Source of the DNA: Planctomycetota bacterium
Lineage (GTDB): Bacteria > Planctomycetota > Phycisphaerae > UBA1845
NCBI GenBank assembly: GCA_016208685.1
Contig: JACQXM010000015.1
Location: 1-64,000 of the forward strand
Direction: 5' to 3'
DNA: 64,000 nucleotides
The position numbers and the translations under genes were made by a program. Below the pieces are notes generated by a model, which was not told where the DNA came from, searched no databases, and saw only the letters and a list, made by a program, of their open reading frames with translations. Positions 19,383 to 26,016 of this stretch are shown here, in pieces (positions within the stretch are counted from its first letter, which is position 1; each line of letters starts with the position of its first letter).

Positions 19383-20618
19383 CTACGCCACGTTGTCCGA
19401 AGGCGGCTGAGGGTTGCGCAGCACTTCCAGGCCCACGATGGTCACGTCGTCCCGCGGATTGAGTGAACCCGGGTCCTCGTCGAGTTTGGCCTCGATCCTC
19501 CGCACCATCTCCTCGATGGGCAACCCGGCCACCGCCTCAAATGCGCGATGGTACGCCGTGGTGTCCAGCCCCTTGCCGTCGGTATCCTGAAAGGCCAGCT
19601 CCAGTCCATCCGAGTACAGGATGAGCTTATCGCCGGGCCGGAGCTGGCACTCAAAGGTGGGGAATTCCTCGCCTTTGAAGACCCCCATCAGTCCCCCGGT
19701 GGCCTTCAGATCGCTGACCATGCCGTCGGCCGTTATCAGAATGGGATACGGATGCCCGCCGCGGGCATAGGCGAGTTTGAGGGTGCGGTGGTTCAGCAAC
19801 CCGTAGCACGCCGTGACGAACTGGCAATTGGGCAGCGCCTGCTCCACCAGGGCGTCGTTGAGGGCGGTGAGCGTTTGTGCCGGCGTGAGGATGGTGTACC
19901 CCTCGCCATGAACATGCTTGCCCACGATGGCGCGTTTGATGAACATGGTGAGCAGGCTCGCCGCCAGCCCGTGGCCCACGGCGTCGGCGACGTAGAACCC
20001 GGTGTGTTCCTCGTCGATGCGGAAGACGTCGTAGATGTCTCCGGATACCCAGGTCGCCGGGCGGAACACGGTGGCGAACTGCACACCGTTGATGGGTTTC
20101 CGGACCTGCGGCAGGAAATCCCGCTGCAAACGCGCCGCCAGCCGCATTTCCTGGTCCACCTCGCGGAAGTGCTGGTTGAGCCGCTTGCCCAGCCGCTCCA
20201 TGCTCCGCAGCTCCTGCTCCATGCGGCGGAAGTGCGTGTGGTAGCGCTCGATCATGGCGAAGCGTCCGCGCAGCTCCGGCAGCGGCACCGCCGGATCGAC
20301 GAAGTCGACGAAGGGAGCCCCGTCGCCGCAACGCGGGTAGGAGGCGTCGGCGATGATCACCGCGGCGATGTGCTGGGCGTCAATCAGCCGCAGCAGGCCC
20401 GTAAAGTCGTCATCCGTCGCATCGGACGCCGCCGCCCCCGCGGGCCGGGACGGGGCGGGCATGAGAATGGAATCAATCGGTTGGGACCGGGCGATGGCCA
20501 TCCCGCCCCGATAATCCGGCGCGGTGGTCACTTCCCACCCGACATCCGTCAGTGCGCCGGCGGCGCCGGGCGGAAGACTGCGTTCCGGCGGCTCGATGAC
20601 CAGGGCTTTGAGGGACAT
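19383..20618 (-). CDS. SpoIIE/PP2C-type serine phosphatase with degenerate receiver-like N-terminus
   Basis: A 411-residue signalling protein. The C-terminal half is a PPM-type phosphatase: VSGDIYDVF (metal-binding Asp), VADAVGHGLAASLL, LILYSDGLELAF and DDVTIVGLEV are the ordered motifs. A helical linker (MEQELRSMERLGKRLNQHF) of the coiled-coil kind precedes it and leads into LAARLQRDFLPQ, as in RsbU-type proteins. Residues 1-135 have the layout of a response-regulator receiver but I see no reliable phospho-acceptor site. The ATG at 20618 has GGAGG upstream. Such enzymes dephosphorylate an anti-sigma-factor antagonist; no such partner is nearby. Confidence 0.85.
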   Translation of the reverse strand: MSLKALVIEPPERSLPPGAAGALTDVGWEVTTAPDYRGGMAIARSQPIDSILMPAPSRPAGAAASDATDDDFTGLLRLIDAQHIAAVIIADASYPRCGDGAPFVDFVDPAVPLPELRGRFAMIERYHTHFRRMEQELRSMERLGKRLNQHFREVDQEMRLAARLQRDFLPQVRKPINGVQFATVFRPATWVSGDIYDVFRIDEEHTGFYVADAVGHGLAASLLTMFIKRAIVGKHVHGEGYTILTPAQTLTALNDALVEQALPNCQFVTACYGLLNHRTLKLAYARGGHPYPILITADGMVSDLKATGGLMGVFKGEEFPTFECQLRPGDKLILYSDGLELAFQDTDGKGLDTTAYHRAFEAVAGLPIEEMVRRIEAKLDEDPGSLNPRDDVTIVGLEVLRNPQPPSDNVA

Positions 20619-20710
20619 GGACCTCCGTCGATCACAAGAGGCGGTCCGGTAACCGCGGCCCACGGACTCGAGCCGCGGGCAGACGGACGGCCACGAGTTG
20701 CTTCGACGGC

Positions 20711-21208
20711 TCAGGGCGCGGTCTTTAGCACGCCGGCGGGGAGGTCCAGACGGTCTCCCGGCTTTAGTCCGAGAGCTTTGAAACGCTCGGCATTCACCTC
20801 GATGGCGAAGCGGTACGGCGCCGCGGGGGGGTACTGGTTGTGCCGGTCGTCCAGGGCGATCATGGTGTAGTTGCTTACCACGCTACCGTCCGCGGCGACG
20901 TAGGCGATATCCAGGGGAATGATGGTGTTCTTCATCCAGAAACTGTCGCGGACGGAGTGGTCGAAGATAAAAATCATGCCGCGCTCCGTGCCGTCCGGGA
21001 GCGGCGCCATCTGCTCGGCGGTGATGAACATCAGGCCGCGGAGCTGCTCCGGGGCCTCATCGGCCACCCAGAGTTCAAACGGCTGGCCCTTGATCTCCAT
21101 CCGCACCGTGCCCAGCTTGTCCAGGGGGTTAGGCTGCGTGGGCGCACAACCGGTGCCGACGGCGGCGGGCAACATGGCAAGCAGCATCCACGAGTGGTTG
21201 CGGTTCAT
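20711..21208 (-). CDS. DUF192 lipoprotein
   Basis: A 165-residue protein. The signal peptide ends in a lipobox-like VGTGC, so it is probably a lipoprotein. The DUF192 core is present: ELWVADEAPEQLRGLMF, then RGMIFIFDHSVRDSFWMKNT, IIPLDIAYVAADG and a C-terminal LKPGDRLDLP. DUF192 is a small beta-barrel-like domain with no settled function. The ORF-track start is far too early; the ATG at 21208 overlaps the stop of the upstream membrane protein gene by 4 bp (ATGA), indicating translational coupling. The SpoIIE-type phosphatase gene follows 92 bp downstream on the same strand. Confidence 0.85.
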   Translation of the reverse strand: MNRNHSWMLLAMLPAAVGTGCAPTQPNPLDKLGTVRMEIKGQPFELWVADEAPEQLRGLMFITAEQMAPLPDGTERGMIFIFDHSVRDSFWMKNTIIPLDIAYVAADGSVVSNYTMIALDDRHNQYPPAAPYRFAIEVNAERFKALGLKPGDRLDLPAGVLKTAP

Positions 21209-21609
21209 CCGGCGTCCGACCGGTCCGCGCCGGGTCCCGATTCCGCGCCGCCGCGCCCGGCGTGACGCTGCTGCCGGCGGCGGAGGATCAGCTCCCGCGT
21301 GTACCAGATATCCTTGGTGGCCAGCACGCACAGCCACATCACCAGCAGCAGCATGACCAGCCAGTACGTGGCGTACACGCGCGGGCGGTCGGGAATGTCC
21401 ACCACATACACACCGAGCACAAACATTACGGCAAGTACCAGGCAGATACCCGCACCCAGGCGCCGCCAGGGCCGGTCGCCGTCCAAGGGTCCGACAGCGC
21501 CACGCCCACCGGCCGCCTGCTTCCAGGCATAATACCCGGCCACCCCCACGCCCGTGGCGAGTATGGCCGAGCAAGCCGCGAACTTCAACACGCCTTCCGT
21601 CACCGGCAC
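21205..21609 (-). CDS. Small three-helix membrane protein
   Basis: About 134 residues with three predicted membrane segments: FAACSAILATGVGVAGYYAW, GAGICLVLAVMFVLGVYVV and WLVMLLLVMWLCVLATKDIW. The C-terminus is Arg/Gln/Gly-rich and cytoplasmic in a simple positive-inside model. There is no internal ATG at the start of the fold; GTG codons at 21609, 21603 and 21591 are candidates and 21609 is only a choice. Its stop overlaps the DUF192 start. Function unknown. Confidence 0.65.
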   Translation of the reverse strand: MPVTEGVLKFAACSAILATGVGVAGYYAWKQAAGGRGAVGPLDGDRPWRRLGAGICLVLAVMFVLGVYVVDIPDRPRVYATYWLVMLLLVMWLCVLATKDIWYTRELILRRRQQRHAGRGGAESGPGADRSDAG

Positions 21610-21707
21610 CCATCCTGTCTCTATCGGATCGTATCCCGGCCGGCGGCCGCGGACCAGCGCCCAGCAGCTCGCCGGTGCCGCCGCGGAGGCAGCCGCACGA
21701 CGCCGCG

Positions 21708-21838
21708 GCCTACACGCCGCACCGCACTCTGCACGCCGCACCGCACACTGCACCCCGCACTACAGCTTACGCGCCGCGGCTTGCACGGCGCCGCGGCATG
21801 CACACCACACCGCACCGCGGCTTGCACGCCGCGCAGCA
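21708..21838. repeat. Low-complexity GCAC-rich imperfect repeat
   Basis: Imperfect tandem copies of a CTGCACGCCGCACCGCA-like unit fill the gap between the membrane protein gene and the enoyl-CoA hydratase gene. The + ORF through it translates to Thr/Ala/His/Arg-rich low complexity and is not considered coding. Confidence 0.6.
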
Positions 21839-21856
21839 CAAACGAGAATACGCGGC

Positions 21857-22627
21857 ATGGACGATATCCTTCTTGCCCGGATCGATGGCAACGTCGGTCT
21901 GGCGACCCTCAACCGGCCGGAGGTGCTGAACGCGCTATCGCTTGAGCTCATGAAGCGGCTCGTCGATGCCCTGGAGGCCTTCGATGCCGACCCCAACGTT
22001 TACGTCATCGTACTGGCGGGCAGCGAGAAGGTGTTTGCGGCGGGGGCGGATATCGGCGACATGGCCGATGCCTCCCTGGTCGAAATGTACGAGCGAAACC
22101 AGTTCGCGCGCTGGATGCGCATTAAGCAGATTCGCAAACCCATGATCGCCGCGGTCAGCGGCTTTGCCCTGGGGGGCGGCTGCGAACTGGCCATGCACTG
22201 CGACCTCATCGTGGCCTCGGAGACGGCGCGTTTCGGCCAGCCGGAGATCAACATCGGCGTCATGCCCGGCGCCGGCGGCACGCAGCGTCTCACGCGCGCC
22301 ATCGGCAAGTTCAGGGCCATGGAGATGGTGCTCAACGGGCGCTTTCTCTCGGCGCAGGAGGCTTTCCAGGCGGGGCTGGTGACCCGCGTGGTCGCCAGGG
22401 AGCAGTTTCTCGCCGAAGCTCTGCGGCTGGCGCACGAGATCGCCCGGCGCCCGCCCATCGCCCTCAAGCTCGCCAAGGAAGCGGTGCTCAAGGCGGACGA
22501 ATTGCCGCTTTCCGAAGGGCTGGAGTACGAGCGCAAGCTCTTCTACACGCTTTTTGCTACCCGTGATCAGAAGGAAGGAATGAAGGCGTTCCTCGAGAAG
22601 CGCCCGCCCCGGTTCGAGGGGCGATAG
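21857..22627 (+). CDS. Enoyl-CoA hydratase/isomerase (crotonase family)
   Basis: A 256-residue crotonase. The start is ATG 21857; the ORF-track extension to 21554 is low complexity. The oxyanion-hole segments are AAGADIGDM and SGFALGGGCELAMHCDLIVAS. Catalytic glutamates are expected at the CELAMHCD and PEINIGVMPGAGGTQR positions and both are present, which favours a true hydratase. The C-terminal helices ALKLAKEAVLKA and DQKEGMKAFLEKRPPRF are typical. It would hydrate trans-2-enoyl-CoA in fatty acid or short-chain acyl-CoA breakdown. No other beta-oxidation genes are next to it. Confidence 0.92.
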   Translation: MDDILLARIDGNVGLATLNRPEVLNALSLELMKRLVDALEAFDADPNVYVIVLAGSEKVFAAGADIGDMADASLVEMYERNQFARWMRIKQIRKPMIAAVSGFALGGGCELAMHCDLIVASETARFGQPEINIGVMPGAGGTQRLTRAIGKFRAMEMVLNGRFLSAQEAFQAGLVTRVVAREQFLAEALRLAHEIARRPPIALKLAKEAVLKADELPLSEGLEYERKLFYTLFATRDQKEGMKAFLEKRPPRFEGR

Positions 22628-22677
22628 CATGCCGCGACGCGCCGGACCGGCGTTGCCGTTGCGAAACTCGGACGCGG

Positions 22678-22755
22678 ATTTGGGATTTGAGATTCTGGAA
22701 TTGAGGTCTGAGATCTGAAATCTGGGATTTGATATCTGAGATCTGCGAATTGGGA
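22678..22755. repeat. AT-rich direct repeats of ATCTGAGATCTG type
   Basis: Short imperfect copies of TCTGAGATCTGAAATCTGGG and TGGGATTTGATATCTGAG alternate, giving an AT-rich block in GC-rich DNA just downstream of the enoyl-CoA hydratase gene. Confidence 0.6.
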
Positions 22756-22976
22756 ATCCTGGGGCCCGGAGCAGCACGGTAGGGTGTGTGCCTGCGCCTG
22801 CCATCATCCGCCATGGTTGTTGGCGCAAAGCGCAGGCGTCCGCGGCAGGGCCGCCAAGTGTGGTAGCGCAAGTGCTTGCACCTGCCGGCATCCGTGTTCG
22901 TTGATGTAACGAAACGCGGAGACTCGCGGCAACGTCACGAGGCGGCCGTGGAAGCCGCCGCCCACGCACCACCGGA

Positions 22977-23063
22977 TCAGCAGAGCGCGGCGTACGTGAC
23001 CACCGCCAGCACGACGATCTTCACCTTGCGGCGAAAGAACCAATACAGACGAACGCGCAGCAC
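22977..23063 (-). CDS. Candidate 28-residue membrane microprotein
   Basis: Too short for the ORF track. A GTG at 23063 is preceded by GAGGAGGGG at about seven bases, a near-ideal ribosome site. The 28-residue frame ends at TGA (22977-22979). The peptide begins with basic and aromatic residues (LYWFFRRKVK) and continues into a hydrophobic run (IVVLAVVTYAALC), the layout of a small single-pass membrane peptide. GC3 bias agrees with coding. A weak promoter candidate lies upstream on this strand at 23388-23415. No homologue can be named from memory. Confidence 0.5.
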   Translation of the reverse strand: MLRVRLYWFFRRKVKIVVLAVVTYAALC

Positions 23064-23387
23064 GCCTGTCCCCTCCTCGGGGAGCCGGCCGGCTCCGACG
23101 CGCGCCCGGCTGGCATGCGCCGGGAACCCGTGGCGTCACCGCAGGCCGCTTCCTACTGGATGATTCCCCGCTCCTGAGCGCCGGTCAACATCCCGGGCGA
23201 TGGGCGTCGGACGATCGGGCGGTCGGCGCCGGAGGGCAGCGGCTTCATCCGCTGAGGTCCGGTAACTCGCCGCAGATGCAGGGGGAATCGGGTCCACCGA
23301 GCGATGACGGACTGCAGTGTACAATCATCCAAATGTCTTGACGTCGGACCGTAGACGTAGGAGTATACGCCGACTTTCGATCTGCTT
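23064..23387. other. Intergenic region without a supported gene
   Basis: Six-frame ORFs here have poor codon bias and no motif. A TACAAT near 23320 and a TTGACG at 23338 are present, but neither has a matching partner at usual spacing. Confidence 0.4.
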
Positions 23388-23415
23388 TGGATAGCGGTGC
23401 AGAATCGAGTGTCAA
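23388..23415 (-). promoter_or_regulatory. Weak promoter candidate on the minus strand
   Basis: On the minus strand TTGACA (23410-23415) is followed after 16 bp by TATCCA (23388-23393). The -35 is perfect, the -10 poor. The only candidate gene downstream is the 28-codon ORF. Confidence 0.25.
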
Positions 23416-23473
23416 ATGAACGACGGGGACTCATGTATCTGACAGCTACACTGGTTCTTGTATCGGATCGTGC

Positions 23474-23522
23474 CGCAACGGTCGCCAGCGTACTTGGGCG
23501 AACGCGTTCGCCCAGCGTTGCG
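23474..23522. repeat. Nested palindrome
   Basis: A perfect 20-bp palindrome TGGGCGAACGCGTTCGCCCA (23495-23514) is flanked by an outer inverted repeat CGCAACG/CGTTGCG (23474-23480 and 23516-23522). It lies in the otherwise gene-poor stretch 23064-23708. Confidence 0.6.
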
Positions 23523-23708
23523 CGGATTACGGACGAGGTCACGTTGATTCCCGCTGCGTCGGCGTATCACTTGGCTGTCCTGCTCCGAACCCCACGGGCG
23601 AACACGGGTGGGGCGACCGTGTACGGGCGCCCATCGCATCGGGTTCTTGGCTGTGGGATGCGCCCCGGGCGCGAAGGTCTTTTCATTGCTGCCCAGAGGA
23701 GGTGAGTC

Positions 23709-24527
23709 GTGACCACCAATCGGTCGGTAGGATGCAAACGCTTCGGTCCCCATTGGACTCTCCAGAAGAGGCGCACTTGCAGCAGGTTCCGGTGGGTCGC
23801 CCGCTCCGCGGGGATCGTGCTGTTCACGGCGACGCTTGTGACCTCAGGCTGCACCCCAGCGTCGGTCGAGATCACCAACGTTCCGATCACAATGAAGTTC
23901 GAGAACGTTCGGCGGGTCGGCTCCGGCGACAAGCAGGCGGATGAATGGACGGAGCTGGCGAAAGTGCTTGCGGAAAAGGCGGTGCAACGGGAAGGGAAAC
24001 CGGCGCTGCGCGTGGTAGATCCCGACCCGAACCCAACCGACGCCAGCACGTCGCCGAAGACGCTGCCTGGCACGGACATCTATGTTCGCCCGGTGCTTGC
24101 TGAGTTCGTGGTGCCTCGGCTGCGCGACGTGGAAGCCATCCATGCTCAGATCATCGCCTTGCGCAAGCGAAAGACAAAAGGGCCGATCGAGCGCGTGGAC
24201 TTCGAACTCCTCGAGCGGAGCGCTCAATTCCGCTACAAGTCCAATTACATCATCGCCAGCCTCCGCATCACCCTCTCCGGGTTGACCACTCCAAATGCGT
24301 CGGTCACGCTGCTTCTGCTCGATGGCCGCTCCGAGGAATTCACGGTCGGTGCGGACGGGCGATGGTCACGTGAGATCGTGATGTATCCCAATCGGAAATG
24401 GGTGTATGGCTACTCGGTGGAGAAAGAGAGCGGCGTAACCAAGCACTTTCGTTTGAACGTATTTACACAGACGCAGGAGCTCATCAGCAAGGACGAGTAC
24501 TTGAACCTGAAGGACAAGGAGCTCTGA
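23709..24527 (+). CDS. Lipoprotein of unknown function
   Basis: A 272-residue protein starting at GTG 23709, preceded by GAGGAGG. The N-terminus is long and basic, followed by a hydrophobic run (GIVLFTATLVT) and a lipobox SGC, so it is probably lipid-anchored. The mature domain has a C-terminal beta-rich part (TLLLLDGRSEEFTVGADGRW, VYGYSVEKESGVTKHFRL) but no motif I recognise. By eye its codons are less GC-biased than those of neighbours, which could mean later acquisition. Confidence 0.65.
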   Translation: MTTNRSVGCKRFGPHWTLQKRRTCSRFRWVARSAGIVLFTATLVTSGCTPASVEITNVPITMKFENVRRVGSGDKQADEWTELAKVLAEKAVQREGKPALRVVDPDPNPTDASTSPKTLPGTDIYVRPVLAEFVVPRLRDVEAIHAQIIALRKRKTKGPIERVDFELLERSAQFRYKSNYIIASLRITLSGLTTPNASVTLLLLDGRSEEFTVGADGRWSREIVMYPNRKWVYGYSVEKESGVTKHFRLNVFTQTQELISKDEYLNLKDKEL

Positions 24528-24911
24528 GGGCCGGTTACCGATGGCGAACGGCAAAGGCAGTTGCAGTCCTCCTGTGCCGTCCGTCGAATCCGGTCGCGCC
24601 TCAGTCGGTTGCCCGTCGCGGTCAGCTCTGCGCGGTGCGCACCCGAGCGGATCCTGCGGGCGATGTGCCCGCGCCACACTTCACCAGGCAGCCCTTGCCG
24701 CAGCCGCCCGCCGCCGACCCTTCCGGCCCCGAGCGAATCTTCGCCGGCGCCGCCCGGCGTCATGGGGGCGACTCCATTCCAATCATTTCCCGGTCCCGCC
24801 CTCCGGTCAACTGTGTTGCCCCCTCCGCACGGCCGACTCCCCGCGCCTCGGCGCTGCCGCCGCAGCTCCGATAAGAACACCGCCCGGCCTTGGCGCGGCA
24901 TGCGGGCCGTT
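24528..24911. other. Intergenic region without a supported gene
   Basis: The + frame is open across this stretch but the translation is Pro/Arg/Ser low complexity with no start context; only its final part from 24949 looks like a gene. Confidence 0.45.
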
Positions 24912-24940
24912 TTGTCACCCGCGCCGGGCGGCGCTATACT
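24912..24940 (+). promoter_or_regulatory. Strong sigma-70-type promoter, possibly leaderless
   Basis: TTGTCA (24912-24917) and TATACT (24935-24940) are spaced by 17 bp. The expected start of transcription is near 24947, so the GTG at 24949 would be at the very 5' end of the RNA and the ATG at 24958 about ten bases in. No Shine-Dalgarno is seen before either. Confidence 0.55.
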
Positions 24941-24957
24941 TCGTCGTCGTGAGCGCT

Positions 24958-25167
24958 ATGTGCGGGATGAGCGTCGTTTCCGTTGTGATTGCCGCGGCCA
25001 CAAGCCTCGACGATCGGCAACTGCTTTTCATCACCGTCGTGGCGGTGATTGTGTTCCTCGCCACCTCCACGCGCGGAGCGCCGCGCCGATGCCGTCGCTG
25101 CCGCGAGCTCAACCGTCCGCAGGCGGTCTTCTGCGCCCAGTGCGGTGTGCGCCTGCGCTCCAGGTAA
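24958..25167 (+). CDS. Small membrane protein with a zinc ribbon
   Basis: A protein of about 69 residues. One or two hydrophobic segments (VVSVVIAAATS and LLFITVVAVIVFLAT) precede a C-terminal CxxC...CxxC zinc ribbon (CRRCRELNRPQAVFCAQCG). The zinc ribbon would face the cytoplasm by the positive-inside rule. The ATG at 24958 is used; GTG at 24949 is equally possible. The long upstream ORF extension is not supported. Function unknown. Confidence 0.6.
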   Translation: MCGMSVVSVVIAAATSLDDRQLLFITVVAVIVFLATSTRGAPRRCRRCRELNRPQAVFCAQCGVRLRSR

Positions 25168-25257
25168 GCACCACGCCCCCGAACGCGGCTGACAGAACAC
25201 CGGTCCCGACCGGATCACCGGTGACGCACTTACGTGTGCGTCCGCCCCCAAAGCTAC

Positions 25258-25327
25258 CAGCCCGTAGCGAAAGGCGTGGCATGGGCTTCCAGCCCATGTT
25301 TTCACGGGCAGGGTGCCCGCGCCACGC
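25258..25327. repeat. Dispersed two-hairpin repeat, copy 1
   Basis: About 70 bp match 33128-33197. Each copy has two hairpins; here CATGGGCT-tcc-AGCCCATG and CGGGCA-ggg-TGCCCG. It lies in the 188-bp gap between convergent genes. Confidence 0.75.
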
Positions 25328-25355
25328 CCGGTCCTCGACTTTTCACCACGCGCTA

Positions 25356-25796
25356 CTACCCCAGGGTCGGAGGCTCGACACCGTACACCTGCCGCACGAT
25401 GTCGCCGAGCGTGACCGTCGCCGCGGCTTCGGACGCGGCGCCGGTCCGTGCCGCCCGCCGCCGGCCGCGCGGCGTTGAATCGCCGAACCGAGCGCGGCGG
25501 GCGTCGGCCAGGGCCTTCGCCAGCGTGCTCAGCTCCGCAATGGAAATCTCTCCTTCCGTCGTCGCCAGGTACAGGTAGAGCAAGCCGACGAGCATCAGGT
25601 ACGCCCGCTCGTCCCACCGCTCCGGATCGCTCTCGGAAAGCGGTCCGAAGGCCGTATCGAGGATTTGAATCAGCTCCTCGCGCCGCGGCACGGGCACCGC
25701 GTGGGGCGGCCTGGATGCGCACTTGGTCCGCGCGGCGGAAGGTGTCGCCCCTACCCGGCGCGTCGTTTGCCGCGCTTTGTCCGATTTCGCCACCAT
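25356..25796 (-). CDS. Hypothetical helical protein
   Basis: A 146-residue protein from ATG 25796, which has GGGGG at good spacing. The N-terminal 35 residues are basic and probably disordered. The central part (REELIQILDTAFGPLSESDPERWDERAYLMLVGLLYLYLA, read in parts) is helical with conserved-looking aromatic and acidic positions. A charged linker (RRARFGDSTPRGRRRAAR) leads to a short C-terminal helix. No family was recognised. It lies 220 bp downstream of the KimA-like permease gene on the same strand. Confidence 0.55.
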   Translation of the reverse strand: MVAKSDKARQTTRRVGATPSAARTKCASRPPHAVPVPRREELIQILDTAFGPLSESDPERWDERAYLMLVGLLYLYLATTEGEISIAELSTLAKALADARRARFGDSTPRGRRRAARTGAASEAAATVTLGDIVRQVYGVEPPTLG

Positions 25797-26016
25797 CGTG
25801 TCCCCCAACGGCACCGGCCGGACACCGGACCGCGCCTCGCCCCGGGTTACCCAAGAGGTGAAGCGCGGGCGCCCGCGTCCGCACCGGCGCGATCCATTCG
25901 CGCCCGTCCCAATCGGTAAACAACGCGCGTAGCGATCGCGCGCCGCGAGTTGGGCAACGATCATCGCCGCGCGGAGCGCTGCGCGGTCACCGCGCGGGAC
26001 CGGGAACGTGGCGGGC

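Noticed and set aside
23153-23705. ORFs of 102 and 129 residues in the gap before the lipoprotein
   Set aside because: Poor codon bias, no ribosome site and no recognisable sequence; the region's palindrome is a better explanation.
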